Shown: one piece after another, positions 6,321-15,358 of the stretch | Numbering within the stretch: position 1 is the first letter of the stretch | How the letters are laid out: each line of letters starts with the position of its first letter | Origin: a bacterium | GTDB taxonomy: Bacteria > UBA6262 > WVXT01 | Assembly: GCA_035530055.1 (NCBI GenBank) | Contig: DATKVN010000096.1 | Coordinates: 1-34,209, forward strand | Length of the DNA: 34,209 nt | Direction: 5' to 3' | Program-made: the position numbers and the translations under genes | Notes under the pieces: model-generated | Databases searched by the model: none | What the model was told of the DNA's origin: nothing | Seen by the model: the letters and a program-made list of their open reading frames with translations, nothing else

Positions 6321-7745
6321 ATGGAAAGACTTACTATAAGAGAGATAATAAGAGCCGTGCGGGGAAAATTAATTTGTGGAAACCAGCAAGGAGAAATTTC
6401 AGGTGTGTCCATTGATAGTCGCACTATAAAGAAGGGAGAAATCTTTTTTGCTCTGAAAGGGGAAAGGTTCGATGGTCACGATTTTCTCCAGGAGGCGATA
6501 GACAAGGGTGCAAAGGCGGCAGTTATTTCTAAGAAGAAAAAAATTACTACTAAAATAGCAATCATAAATGTAACCCATACCTTGACTGCCTTGCAAGAAT
6601 TGGCGAAGTTTTATCGTCAGAAGTTCAATCCTGTGATTGTGGGAATAACCGGCAGTAATGGTAAGACGACAACAAAGGATATGTTGAAAGCTCTCCTTTT
6701 ATCAAAGTATAGAGTAGTAGCTACTTCTGGTAACTACAATAACGTAATCGGTCTTCCCTTGACGCTTTTTGAGATTTCTCCTGATACGGAGTTTCTGGTT
6801 CTGGAAATGGGGACTAACCACGCCGGGGAAATTAAGAGATTGGCAGAAATTTCGCTACCACAAATGGGAGTAATTACCAACATTGGCACTACTCACCTCC
6901 AATTTTTCCGTTGCATTTCCAATGTGCTTTCTGCTAAAATGGAACTTGTTCAACTTCTGCCTCGGAGAGGGAAAATCGTATTAAATATAGATGATTCCCA
7001 TTTGAGAAGCCAGTTTAAGAAGATAAAACGGGAAATAATTACTTTTGGAATAAACCCCCAAGCTGATGTCCGGGCGAGCAATGTTATAGTAAATAGTCCC
7101 GGGGAGAAAGAAAGACTTTCTTTCACCGTCCATGCGGGGAGAGATAGAAAAGAATTTGATTTATACTGTTTGGGACGTTACAATATTTATAATGCGCTGG
7201 CTGCCATAAGCGTTGCTAAACAGTTTGGTGTCTCTCTTTCCCTGATGGCTGCTGTGCTTGGGAAATTCAAATTTCCCAAACTGCGGATGGAAAAGTTGAA
7301 ATATGGCGAGGTAACAATCGTTAACGATGCTTATAATGCCAATCCCACTTCTGTGAAAGCTGTATTAAGTGAATTTATTTCCTCTTTTCCCTCGCAGCGG
7401 AAAATAGTCATTCTGGGTGATATGCTGGAATTGGGCAGGATGAGTCGAAAATTTCATCAGGAGATTGGCAAGATAGTGGCTACTAGCCCAATTTATAGCT
7501 TAATCACCATAGGAGAGGATGCCCAATTTATTGCTCAGGCTGCTGGGAAGTGGGGAATGGAAAGGAACAATATATTCTCTTTTAAAGATAAGAAAGTTGC
7601 CTCCAGGAAACTAAAAGAATTACTTAAGCCAAAGGATGCAGTGCTAATTAAAGGATCTCGAAAAATAGGATTGGAAGAGGTAATAAAATTTCTTCCGAAA
7701 ATTTCAAAAAAAGCCCCCGATACATCGGGACTTTGTCAGGAGTAG
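6321..7745 (+). CDS. murF: UDP-MurNAc-tripeptide:D-Ala-D-Ala ligase MurF
   Basis: The 474-residue product carries the MurF pattern: an N-terminal domain with GVSIDSRTIKKGEIFFAL, the P-loop T110-G-S-N-G-K-T-T-T, and LVLEMGTNHAGEIKRLA, IVNDAYNANPTS and ILGDMLELG. It adds the D-Ala-D-Ala made by Ddl to the UDP-MurNAc-tripeptide in the cytoplasm. The ATG at 6321 has AAGGAATAGG immediately upstream. The last dozen residues (KKAPDTSGLCQE) are unlike the family and are encoded by a CCCGAT/ATCGGG stem-loop repeat running into the intergenic repeats. The original stop was therefore probably replaced. Confidence 0.95.
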   Translation: MERLTIREIIRAVRGKLICGNQQGEISGVSIDSRTIKKGEIFFALKGERFDGHDFLQEAIDKGAKAAVISKKKKITTKIAIINVTHTLTALQELAKFYRQKFNPVIVGITGSNGKTTTKDMLKALLLSKYRVVATSGNYNNVIGLPLTLFEISPDTEFLVLEMGTNHAGEIKRLAEISLPQMGVITNIGTTHLQFFRCISNVLSAKMELVQLLPRRGKIVLNIDDSHLRSQFKKIKREIITFGINPQADVRASNVIVNSPGEKERLSFTVHAGRDRKEFDLYCLGRYNIYNALAAISVAKQFGVSLSLMAAVLGKFKFPKLRMEKLKYGEVTIVNDAYNANPTSVKAVLSEFISSFPSQRKIVILGDMLELGRMSRKFHQEIGKIVATSPIYSLITIGEDAQFIAQAAGKWGMERNNIFSFKDKKVASRKLKELLKPKDAVLIKGSRKIGLEEVIKFLPKISKKAPDTSGLCQE

Positions 7746-7883
7746 CGAAACTTGTTTCGCGATTGGTGGACGCAGAGCTGGAGTAGCGAGACTTGTCTCG
7801 CGATTAGTTATCGCAGAGCAAGCTCTGCTACTCCTAACGCACCGCAAGCGGTGCTGCTACTCCAACTTCCGCTTTAGCGGAAG
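7745..7883. repeat. Cluster of five stem-loop repeats between murF and mraY
   Basis: Five stems follow one another: GCGAAAC/GTTTCGC (7745-7760), GCGAGAC/GTCTCGC (7786-7801), GCAGAGC/GCTCTGC (7813-7828, then TACTCC), CACCGC/GCGGTG (7840-7853, then CTGCTACTCC) and CTTCCGCT/AGCGGAAG (7866-7883). Loops are 2 bases. Stem sequence differs from copy to copy while pairing stays perfect. No gene lies in this gap and there is no T-run. Confidence 0.8.
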
Positions 7884-7910
7884 AATGAACAATAGCTATC
7901 TGGAGAGTAA

Positions 7911-8996
7911 ATGTTCTATCATATCTTTTATCCTCTACATGTGTACTTCTTTCCCTTCAATGTTTTCAAATACATAACTTTTCGCGCTGGAGCTGCTATA
8001 TTTACCTCTTTACTTTTGAGTTTATTCATTGCACCTTTATTAATAAAGAAATTGAAACAATGGCATATCGGTCAGCAGATACGGGAAGATGGCCCGCCCA
8101 CCCACATGAAGAAAGCAGGAACCCCCACAATGGGCGGATTAATCATTCTCGTTAGCCTTGTTATTTCTACTTTTCTCTGGGCTCGCCTCGATAATCGCTT
8201 CACTATAATTATTCTTCTCTCCACTCTTTGGTTGGGACTGTTGGGTTTCCTTGATGACTATCTGAAATTAATAAAGAAGCGTAGTCGGGGACTTATGGCA
8301 AGGTATAAACTCTTCGGGCAGTCAATTCTCGCTTTAATTATTGTAATTTATCTTTTCTACTATCCAGCCAATTCCGGATACGTAACCCAGCTCAATATAC
8401 CTTACTTGAAAGATTTTTTTATTAATTTTGGGTTACTTTACGCACTTTTTGCTATCCTACTTGTCGTTGGTTCCTCCAATGCAGTAAATTTGACCGATGG
8501 TCTGGATGGGTTGGCAGTGGGTTCCATCATTATTGTAGCAATGACCTATGCTTTAATGGCATACCTGTCAGGACACGCTAAGTTTAGCGGTTATCTAGGC
8601 ATTGTTCCTGTTCCTGGTGCTGGGGAACTCTCCATTTTTCTGAGTTCAATGGCAGGGGCGGGTCTGGGATTTTTGTGGTTCAACAGCTATCCAGCAGAAG
8701 TGTTCATGGGTGACACTGGCTCCCTCTTTTTAGGGGGGACAATCGGTATCGTTGCCTTGTTGATTAAACAAGAACTTCTCCTGATCATTGTGGGAGGAAT
8801 TTTTGTAGTTGAAGCACTATCAGTAATTCTACAAGTTGCTTCTTTTAAGCTGCGAGGTAAGAGAGTGTTGAAGATGGCACCTTTGCATCACCACTTTGAA
8901 TTGATTGGTTGGTCCGAGCCGAAAGTGGTAATCAGGTTTTGGATTGTGGGGATTATTTTAGCCTTAATAGCTTTAAGTGCGCTAAAACTCAGATGA
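7911..8996 (+). CDS. mraY: Phospho-MurNAc-pentapeptide transferase MraY
   Basis: The 361-residue, very hydrophobic product has about ten transmembrane helices. It contains the family motifs: QQIREDGPPTHMKKAGTPTMGG on the first cytoplasmic loop, NLTDGLDGLA with D196 and D199, FMGDTGSLFLGG with D268, and the APLHHHFE loop (His 326-328). The enzyme moves phospho-MurNAc-pentapeptide onto undecaprenyl phosphate, making lipid I at the inner face of the membrane. GGAG at 7902-7905 supports the ATG at 7911. Its stop overlaps the murD start as ATGA. Confidence 0.97.
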   Translation: MFYHIFYPLHVYFFPFNVFKYITFRAGAAIFTSLLLSLFIAPLLIKKLKQWHIGQQIREDGPPTHMKKAGTPTMGGLIILVSLVISTFLWARLDNRFTIIILLSTLWLGLLGFLDDYLKLIKKRSRGLMARYKLFGQSILALIIVIYLFYYPANSGYVTQLNIPYLKDFFINFGLLYALFAILLVVGSSNAVNLTDGLDGLAVGSIIIVAMTYALMAYLSGHAKFSGYLGIVPVPGAGELSIFLSSMAGAGLGFLWFNSYPAEVFMGDTGSLFLGGTIGIVALLIKQELLLIIVGGIFVVEALSVILQVASFKLRGKRVLKMAPLHHHFELIGWSEPKVVIRFWIVGIILALIALSALKLR

Positions 8997-10408
8997 GAAT
9001 AAAAGAAAACTATCAAGGAAGGAAAGTGTTAGTTATTGGTCTGGCGCGAAGTGGCTTAGCGGTAGCTAATCTATTGACCATTCAGGGCGATAGAGTCACA
9101 GTAACCGATGAAAAGAGTAAAAGGGAATTAATAAATAACATTAAAAAACTTAAAAAAGGGATAAAGATTTTTCTGGGTCGCCAGGATTCAGTCAGACTAA
9201 AGAATTTAGTCTCTGAATACGACTTGTTAGTCATAAGTCCTGGTGTTCCCCAGGAAAATCCCCTGGTGGAGAAAGCAAGGAAGTTGAAAATCCCTGTGGT
9301 GAGTGAAATAGAGGCGGCATTCAACATTGCCTCTTCTAATCTCCACTGGGAAACTTTGTCTTCTCCTCCGCTGGTAGCTGTTACAGGAACCAATGGAAAA
9401 ACCACAACCTGCGAGTTAATTGCAGCAGTATTAAGGAGCAACGGAAGAAGAAAAGTAATAGTTGCCGGTAATATTGGTACTCCTCTATCTGGTGTGGTGG
9501 GGCAGATTAGGGAGAGGACTGTTTTGGTCCTGGAAATTAGCAGTTTCCAGTTAGAGAATGTTGAGTCTTTCCATCCCTATGTGGCAGTGATTCTGAACAT
9601 AACTCCTGACCACATGGACAGACACAGAACAATGGGTAAGTACATCCAGGCCAAAGCCAATATTTTTAAAAAACAAACAGAAGAAGATTTCTGTATTCTA
9701 AATGGAGACGATAAGAGATGTAAGATTCTGGAAGGGAAAGCGAAGTCTCAAGTTATCTTCTTCAGTAGTAAGAGAGCCTTACGTAAAGGAGTTTTTGTTG
9801 AGGGGAAAAGAATAGTTTCTAATTTAGACTCGAGGGCAAAAGTTCCTTCTGATAGAGGTGAACTCTTAGTTAAACACGTAAGAGTTCCTGGTCCCCATAA
9901 TTTAGAGAATGCTCTGGTAGCCATTGCCATAGGAGATATATTCAGTATATCGAGAAGTAAAATCAGAAGGGCAATTGAAGCCTTCTCAGGAATAGAACAT
10001 CGTTTGGAAATAGTTCGAGAGATCGATGGGAGGAGATTTATTAACGATTCTAAGGCGACAAATGTTGATGCTTGTAAGAGGGCGCTGGAAACATTTCCTG
10101 CCCCGATTATACTCATCATGGGAGGTTATGATAAAGGCGCGCCTTATAGGCCACTGGCGAATTTGGTTAGAGAAAAAGTCGCTGCCCTTATTTTGCTGGG
10201 TCAAGCTGCTTCCAGAATAGAGAGGGAGTTAATCGGTTCAGTTGCTATTTACAGAGTAGATGGAATGAGGGAAGGAGTAGAGTTGTCTTATAGTTTAAGC
10301 CAACCAGGCAGTTCGATTCTTCTTTCGCCAGCCTGTTCCAGTTTCGATATGTATTCCGACTTTGAAGAAAGAGGGAAAGATTTCAAAAGATGGGTAAAAG
10401 AGATCTAA
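8993..10408 (+). CDS. murD: UDP-MurNAc-L-Ala:D-glutamate ligase MurD
   Basis: I use ATG 8993, which forms a 4-base ATGA overlap with the mraY stop; the frame continues upstream only as read-through inside mraY. The 471-residue protein has an N-terminal Rossmann-like domain (KVLVIGLARSGLA), the P-loop T131-G-T-N-G-K-T-T, NITPDHMDRH and the C-terminal FINDSKATN and IMGGYDKGA motifs typical of MurD. It adds D-glutamate to UDP-MurNAc-L-alanine in the cytoplasm. The 3' end overlaps ftsW by 19 bases, so mraY, murD and ftsW are probably translationally coupled. Confidence 0.96.
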   Translation: MRIKENYQGRKVLVIGLARSGLAVANLLTIQGDRVTVTDEKSKRELINNIKKLKKGIKIFLGRQDSVRLKNLVSEYDLLVISPGVPQENPLVEKARKLKIPVVSEIEAAFNIASSNLHWETLSSPPLVAVTGTNGKTTTCELIAAVLRSNGRRKVIVAGNIGTPLSGVVGQIRERTVLVLEISSFQLENVESFHPYVAVILNITPDHMDRHRTMGKYIQAKANIFKKQTEEDFCILNGDDKRCKILEGKAKSQVIFFSSKRALRKGVFVEGKRIVSNLDSRAKVPSDRGELLVKHVRVPGPHNLENALVAIAIGDIFSISRSKIRRAIEAFSGIEHRLEIVREIDGRRFINDSKATNVDACKRALETFPAPIILIMGGYDKGAPYRPLANLVREKVAALILLGQAASRIERELIGSVAIYRVDGMREGVELSYSLSQPGSSILLSPACSSFDMYSDFEERGKDFKRWVKEI

Positions 10409-11544
10409 GAACTCAGAAAAGAAAATGGGGAGACCCGAGATACAAGCTAAAGAAGGGCCTATATACACCAGAATATCATCGTGGCGATATTTTTCTACTC
10501 TCCGTTGTTCTCTTCCTGGTGTTCGTAGGTGTGGTGATGGTTTTCAGTGCCAGTGCAATTGTATCCCATGAAAAGTTCGATACCAGTTATCTCTTTTTAA
10601 TCAAGCAGATTATCTGGACAGTGATGGGTGTATTCTTGATGCTTGTTTTAGCAAGGATTGATTATAACAAGTTGCAGAAGTTTTCCCGACCGCTTATGGT
10701 TTTCTCATTTAGTCTTCTGGTTTTAGTTTTGCTGATAGAATCTGGAGAAATCAAGCGTTGGCTTAAGTTCGGAATGGTGAACTTTCAACCCTCGGAGATG
10801 GCAAAAATTTGTTTGATTCTCTATATAGCGGATGTTTTAGACCGGAAAGGAAGCAAGCTCCAGGATTTCAAAAAAGGGCTTTTGCCAATTCTAGCAATAG
10901 CAGGAATATTTTTGATACTTATCTATGCTGAGCCTGATCTGGGAACTGCGGTTATCTTGGGACTGGTTGTATTGGCGATGCTGTTTATGGGAGGAGTTAG
11001 GTTTTTCCATCTTCTCTCGCTTGTCCTGGCAAGTATACCACTTTTATATTTCGCAGTTTTTCATGTGGGGTATCGCCGGGAACGAATTCTAACCTTCATC
11101 AATCCTTGGGCTGATGCCCAGAGAATAGGCTACCAGATTATTCAGGCTCTCCTTGCTCTTGGCTCAGGAGGTTTTTTTGGAAAAGGACTGGGAGCTTCCA
11201 GGGCTAAATTATTCTTTCTACCCGAGCCTTATACTGATTTTATCTTTTCCATAATTGGAGAAGAGCTCGGATTTTTGGGTGCCAGCTTGATAATATTTCT
11301 ATTCGTTATTATTGCCTGGAGGGGACTACATATCGCTACAAGAGCGCCCAATCAATTCGGAAATTTATTGGCTGCGGGAATCACCTTTTTAATTACTTTC
11401 CAGGCTGTTTTAAATATCAGTATAGTTACTGCTTGTCTGCCAACTAAAGGGATCACCTTGCCTTTTCTCTCATATGGTGGGTCTTCTTTGGTCTTCTCGC
11501 TGGCGGGAGTGGGAATACTTCTCAATATTTCCCGACAGACATAA
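10390..11544 (+). CDS. ftsW: Lipid II polymerase FtsW (SEDS family)
   Basis: The 384-residue polytopic protein has about ten hydrophobic segments after a basic cytoplasmic N-terminus. SEDS signatures are clear: RWLKFGMVNFQPSEMAK, AEPDLGTAVILG, GSGGFFGKGLGASRAK, FLPEPYTDFIFSIIGEELG and the C-terminal TKGITLPFLSYGGSS. The position between murD and murG identifies it as FtsW rather than RodA. It polymerises lipid II at the septum with FtsI. ATG 10390 overlaps murD by 19 bases; an AGAGGGA element lies about 14 bases upstream. Confidence 0.95.
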   Translation: MGKRDLRTQKRKWGDPRYKLKKGLYTPEYHRGDIFLLSVVLFLVFVGVVMVFSASAIVSHEKFDTSYLFLIKQIIWTVMGVFLMLVLARIDYNKLQKFSRPLMVFSFSLLVLVLLIESGEIKRWLKFGMVNFQPSEMAKICLILYIADVLDRKGSKLQDFKKGLLPILAIAGIFLILIYAEPDLGTAVILGLVVLAMLFMGGVRFFHLLSLVLASIPLLYFAVFHVGYRRERILTFINPWADAQRIGYQIIQALLALGSGGFFGKGLGASRAKLFFLPEPYTDFIFSIIGEELGFLGASLIIFLFVIIAWRGLHIATRAPNQFGNLLAAGITFLITFQAVLNISIVTACLPTKGITLPFLSYGGSSLVFSLAGVGILLNISRQT

Positions 11545-11650
11545 GACAACAAAAAAGGGGACAGGTTACTTTTTGACAAAAAGACTGGAGTCCTCTCGAA
11601 AGGGAGGGCGTAAATAGAAATCCCCACTTAAATTCTAGGGACAGGGGCTT
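11545..11650. repeat. REP-like motif and GAAA hairpin in the ftsW-murG gap
   Basis: AAAAGGGGACAGGTTACTTTT (about 11552-11572) resembles, in opposite orientation, the motif at about 18023-18047 and, more loosely, 6129-6147. It is followed by TCCTCTCGAAAGGGAGGG (11590-11607), a relative of the hairpin at 4484. No gene is visible in this stretch. I read it as dispersed repeat material inserted between two operon genes. Confidence 0.45.
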
Positions 11651-11653
11651 GTT

Positions 11654-12733
11654 ATGCAAATTTTGATTGTTCTGGGAGGTACTGGAGGACACATTTATCC
11701 AGGTCTCGCTCTGGGAGAAAAGTTGAGAAGTCGCAATAATGAAGTTATTTTGGTAGGAAAAAAAAGAGGGATTGGCGAGAGGATAGCACGAGAAAGTGGA
11801 TTTTCATTCTTCCAAATCGTAGGAGAAGGATTAGTAAGAAAATTCTCATTGAAAGTTTTCCGTTTCTTTGCAAAATCTATCCAAGGATTCTTTCAGTCTA
11901 TACAAATTTTTCGTTCTTTCAAACCAGATACAGTTGTAGGAATGGGGGGATATTTATCCTTCTCAGTAGTTCTGGCAGCGAAAATATCCAGGATAACTTG
12001 TGCGATTCATGAGCCAAATGTTCTTCCTGGACTGGCCAATAGAGTTTTAGCCAAGATAGTTGACAGAATAATGGTCAGTTTTAAAGAGACGGAAAAATAT
12101 TTTCCATCAAAGAGGACATTTCTTACGGGAAGTCCTGTTCGCCAATCTATCTTAAGTTGCCCGAGAAGTGAGGGCTTGCGAAAATTGGATCTGGTAGAAG
12201 GGAAAAAGAATATTCTCGTTTTTGGAGGGAGTCAAGGTGCCCGTAGCATAAATTTAGCAATGGTAAAAGCATTAAATTTTTTGAATCCTTTGATAAAAAA
12301 GATTCAAATTATACACGTCGTGGGCATTGAACAATTTTCGGAAATAAAAGAAGAATACGAGAAAAGAAATTACTCATCACGTGTTCTCCCTTATCTTCTC
12401 CATATGGAATATGCCTATAGCTGTTGTGACCTGGTAATTTCCCGTTCTGGAGCAAGTACTGTCGCTGAAATCATAGCAAAAGGCTTACCCAGCATTCTTA
12501 TTCCCTATCCTTATGCAACTCGTGGACACCAGAAGGCGAATGCTGAGTTTCTATCAAAAAGAGGGGGTTGTCTACTTATTGAGGACAACCAGTTGACAGG
12601 TGAGTTACTCGCTGATGTCATCATTCACTTGATTGCCGACGAGGCAGAGTTGAGGGGAATGGCAGAAAATACGAGAAGACTTTCTATTGACGATACAGCT
12701 GGCAAGATGGCCGATTTAATTGAAGCAATGTAA
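11654..12733 (+). CDS. murG: UDP-GlcNAc:lipid I N-acetylglucosaminyltransferase MurG
   Basis: The 359-residue product has the GT-B fold signatures of MurG: the N-terminal GGTGGHIYPGLALGEKL loop, VVGMGGYLSF, HEPNVLPGLANR, then FGGSQGARSIN opening the C-terminal domain and SRSGASTVAEIIAKGLPS with PYPYATRGHQKANA for UDP-GlcNAc binding. It converts lipid I to lipid II on the inner membrane face. ACAGGGG just upstream serves as ribosome binding site for ATG 11654. The gene follows 109 bases of repeat-like spacer after ftsW and is 25 bases from murC. Confidence 0.96.
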   Translation: MQILIVLGGTGGHIYPGLALGEKLRSRNNEVILVGKKRGIGERIARESGFSFFQIVGEGLVRKFSLKVFRFFAKSIQGFFQSIQIFRSFKPDTVVGMGGYLSFSVVLAAKISRITCAIHEPNVLPGLANRVLAKIVDRIMVSFKETEKYFPSKRTFLTGSPVRQSILSCPRSEGLRKLDLVEGKKNILVFGGSQGARSINLAMVKALNFLNPLIKKIQIIHVVGIEQFSEIKEEYEKRNYSSRVLPYLLHMEYAYSCCDLVISRSGASTVAEIIAKGLPSILIPYPYATRGHQKANAEFLSKRGGCLLIEDNQLTGELLADVIIHLIADEAELRGMAENTRRLSIDDTAGKMADLIEAM

Positions 12734-12758
12734 AAGCTTGTCGAAAGGATAAACCAGA

Positions 12759-14126
12759 ATGTTAAAGAACATTCAACACATACATTTTGTGGGAATAGGC
12801 GGTTCAGGGATGAGCGGAATTGCTGAAGTCCTGATAAATTTGGGCTATAAAGTTAGTGGGTCGGACCTTAAACAGACAGAAGTAACCGGGCGGTTAGCAT
12901 CCCTGGGCGGCAAAATATTTATTGGGCATAAGCCTGAACAGGTAGGAAATGCCCACGTGGTGGTTACTTCCAGCGCGGTTCTTCCTGATAATCCGGAAGT
13001 GGTTCAAGCAAAGAGACTTAAAATCCCCGTTATTCCTCGGGCGGAGATGCTTGCCGAGTTGATGAGGCTGAAGTATGCAGTGACAATTGCCGGCACTCAT
13101 GGAAAAACAGTGACCACTTCACTTGTATCCATGGTTCTTGCCGAGGGCGGATTGGATCCTACAGTAGTAATTGGTGGGCGTTTAAAAAACATAGGCTCTT
13201 CTGCCAAGATGGGTAAGGGAGAGTTTATAGTAGCTGAAGCAGATGAGAGCGATGGCTCGTTCCTCAAACTTACTCCCACCATTGCGCTGGTCACAAATAT
13301 CGACGATGACCATCTTGATTACTACAAAACCCTGGATAACATCAAAAGCACTTTCGTCCAGTTCGTAAATAAGGTTCCTTTTTACGGATCTATTATTCTT
13401 TGTGGTGAGGATGAAAATATCAAGTCGATTATTCCTCGAATAACGAGAAAATATTATACTTATGGAAGAGGGAAAAATTATGATTTTTATGCGGAAAATA
13501 TAGTATACGAAGAGATGCACACTGAATTTGACCTCTGCTTTTCGGGGAAAAATCTGGGCAGACTCAAACTACACTTTCCTGGAGCTCATAACGTTCTCAA
13601 CTCTCTGGGCGCAGCTGCAGTAGGTATTGAACTGGGAGTAGGATTTGAAAAGATTAGAAAGGCTTTTCTTGATTTTACTGGCGTTAGTCGAAGACTGGAG
13701 ATTAAAGCCAGAAAAAAGGATATAGTATTTATAGATGACTATGGGCACCATCCCACAGAAATAAGAGTAACTCTGGAGACAATCAAATCGATCTGGCCAG
13801 AAAGGAGACTGTTAGTTATCTTCCAGCCGCATCGGTATACACGCACGAGAGACCTGGCAAAAGAATTTGGACCTTCTTTTAATAGTGTCAGCCGAATTTG
13901 GCTCACAGATATATATTCTGCAGGAGAAAAACCCATTCCAGGAATCTCTTCATCATTAATCCTGGAATCCTTCCCTGCTGAAAAGAGAGAGACTGTTACA
14001 TTGGTTTCAGACCGAGAAGCTATAATCAAGGAGGTTGTAAAAAGCCTGCGACCCCAGGATGTGCTCGTCACATTAGGAGCTGGGGATGTCTACAAAATCG
14101 GCGAAGAAATCTTGAACAAAATTTAA
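12759..14126 (+). CDS. murC: UDP-MurNAc:L-alanine ligase MurC
   Basis: The 455-residue product has the MurC N-terminus HFVGIGGSGMSGIAE, the P-loop G112-T-H-G-K-T, AEADESDGSFL, DDDHLDYY and the FIDDYGHHPTE motif of the C-terminal domain. It starts the stem peptide by adding L-alanine to UDP-MurNAc. AAAGGA at 12744-12749 precedes ATG 12759 by nine bases. murC is normally followed by murB; here the two are separated by 1.2 kb holding a broken tnpB. Confidence 0.97.
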   Translation: MLKNIQHIHFVGIGGSGMSGIAEVLINLGYKVSGSDLKQTEVTGRLASLGGKIFIGHKPEQVGNAHVVVTSSAVLPDNPEVVQAKRLKIPVIPRAEMLAELMRLKYAVTIAGTHGKTVTTSLVSMVLAEGGLDPTVVIGGRLKNIGSSAKMGKGEFIVAEADESDGSFLKLTPTIALVTNIDDDHLDYYKTLDNIKSTFVQFVNKVPFYGSIILCGEDENIKSIIPRITRKYYTYGRGKNYDFYAENIVYEEMHTEFDLCFSGKNLGRLKLHFPGAHNVLNSLGAAAVGIELGVGFEKIRKAFLDFTGVSRRLEIKARKKDIVFIDDYGHHPTEIRVTLETIKSIWPERRLLVIFQPHRYTRTRDLAKEFGPSFNSVSRIWLTDIYSAGEKPIPGISSSLILESFPAEKRETVTLVSDREAIIKEVVKSLRPQDVLVTLGAGDVYKIGEEILNKI

Positions 14127-14193
14127 ACTCTGAACTTATAACTGGAATCCTCCCCAAAGGGCAAAGAACAGTATTCTAGAATCTAATGATATG

Positions 14194-14202
14194 TGCTATA
14201 AT
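14194..14202 (+). promoter_or_regulatory. Extended -10 promoter of the broken tnpB
   Basis: TGCTATAAT matches the extended -10 form TGnTATAAT exactly. The -35 region is poor (TTCTAG at 14174-14179). The expected transcript start near 14209 gives a leader of about 30 bases before the ATG at 14239. Confidence 0.55.
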
Positions 14203-14238
14203 GTATTAAAATCTATCAGTTAAAAAGTAGAATAGGTT

Positions 14239-15314
14239 ATGGTTAAAATTACGCTTACTCATAAAATCCGGCTTAAACCGACTTATAAGCAGGAGAATTA
14301 TTTCAGGCAGGCATGTGGCGTAGCTCGTTTCACATGGAATTGGGCATTGGGTGAATGGAAAAGGCAATATGAGGCCTGCAAAAAGCCAACAGGATTAGGG
14401 TTAAAAAGGCAGTTCAACGCCATTAAGCCCGTTGAATTTCCGTGGATGTATAAGTTACCAAATATGCCAGCCAGCAGCCTTTTATTTTCTTGCAAAGTGC
14501 ATTTAAGCGTTTTTTCGACAAAAAGGCAAAGTATCCTCAATTCAAGAAGAAAGGAATACATGACAGTTTTTATATAGGTTGCGATCACATCAAGATAGAA
14601 GACAAAAACGTGGAACTGGATCAACCGCTTCAAACCTGTGAGAGCCAAGCAGGTATAGGTGTTGATTTAGGGGTAAGAAGGCTGGCAACCTTGTCCAATG
14701 GGGAGGAATTTGAAGGACCTAAGCCACTAAAGAAGCAATTAGGTAAGCTCAAACGTTTACAGCGGCAATTATCTCGTAAGCAGAAAGGCTCGAATAACCG
14801 CAATAAGGTGCGGATAAAAGTGGCAAGGTTGCATTACCGTATTAGTTGCATTCGCCAGGATACACTACATAAGCTTACGTCGCATCTGAGCAACAATTTT
14901 GCCGCTATTGCCATTGAAGATTTGAATGTTAAAGGTATGATGTCTAACCATGTGCTGGCCCGTAGCATTGCCGATATGGGATTTTATGAGTTTCGGCGGC
15001 AGTTAGGATATAAGTCGCAGATGCGAAACAATCATATCGAAGTTGTTGACCGTTGGTTTCCGTCATCTAAACGTTGTTCTCACTGCCATGTTATCAATGA
15101 TTCAATAACATTAAGCGATCGGGTTTTTAAATGTAACAATTGTGGTTTGGAGATAGATCGTGAGCTGAATGCCGCTATCAATCTCGAGAGTACGGTGAGT
15201 TCCACCGGATTTCAAGCCTGTGGAGAGAAAGGCGCTGGCTCAAACGGAAGTTTGAGTGAAACCGGTCTCAATGAAGCAGGAACTAAGCCGTGTACAGATT
15301 TGTACACATTTTAG
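14239..15314 (+). pseudogene. tnpB: IS200/IS605-family TnpB (OrfB), frameshifted and internally deleted
   Basis: The first part (from ATG 14239) starts VKITLTHKIRLKP and FTWNWALGEWK, typical of OrfB. It loses frame near 14450: the sequence reads TAT-AA-GTT where the family expects a complete codon, and the +2 frame from 14454 continues with VTKYASQQPFIFLQSAFKRFF to the stop at 15314. One lost base explains this. A second defect is a jump from HIKIEDK to LDQPLQTCE; about 40 residues of the usual beta-barrel (WED/OBD) region are missing. The RuvC part remains (GVDLG, D codon 14664; IEDLN, E codon 14916) with a CSHC/CNNC zinc finger, but the third site reads RELNAAINL where D-x-N-A-A is usual. 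No TnpA is present. The element separates murC from murB. Confidence 0.88.
15290..15307. repeat. Perfect hairpin at the 3' end of the broken tnpB, probable right-end structure
   Basis: GTGTACA (15290-15296), the loop GATT and TGTACAC (15301-15307) form a 7-bp perfect stem at the last codons of the gene. IS605-type elements carry hairpins just inside their ends, and TnpB guide RNAs end there. The exact element boundary is not determined. Confidence 0.55.
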
Positions 15315-15358
15315 AGAACGGAAAGGATACGAGAAGAGGCAAAAGAGAGAAAGGCACA

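Noticed and set aside
7745-7883. CRISPR array
   Set aside because: The units are self-complementary stems with differing sequences and irregular spacing, not identical direct repeats with spacers.
8909-8992. Longer murD start inside mraY
   Set aside because: ATG 8993 forms a standard ATGA overlap and gives the normal MurD N-terminus.
14490-15314. Separate gene starting at TTG 14490
   Set aside because: The sequence upstream in the same frame (VTKYASQQPFIF) continues the TnpB family pattern, so this is the second half of a frameshifted tnpB.
15290-15358. GTG 15290 as murB start
   Set aside because: The extra 23 residues are encoded by the tnpB 3' end and its hairpin; ATG 15359 has an SD sequence and the normal N-terminus.
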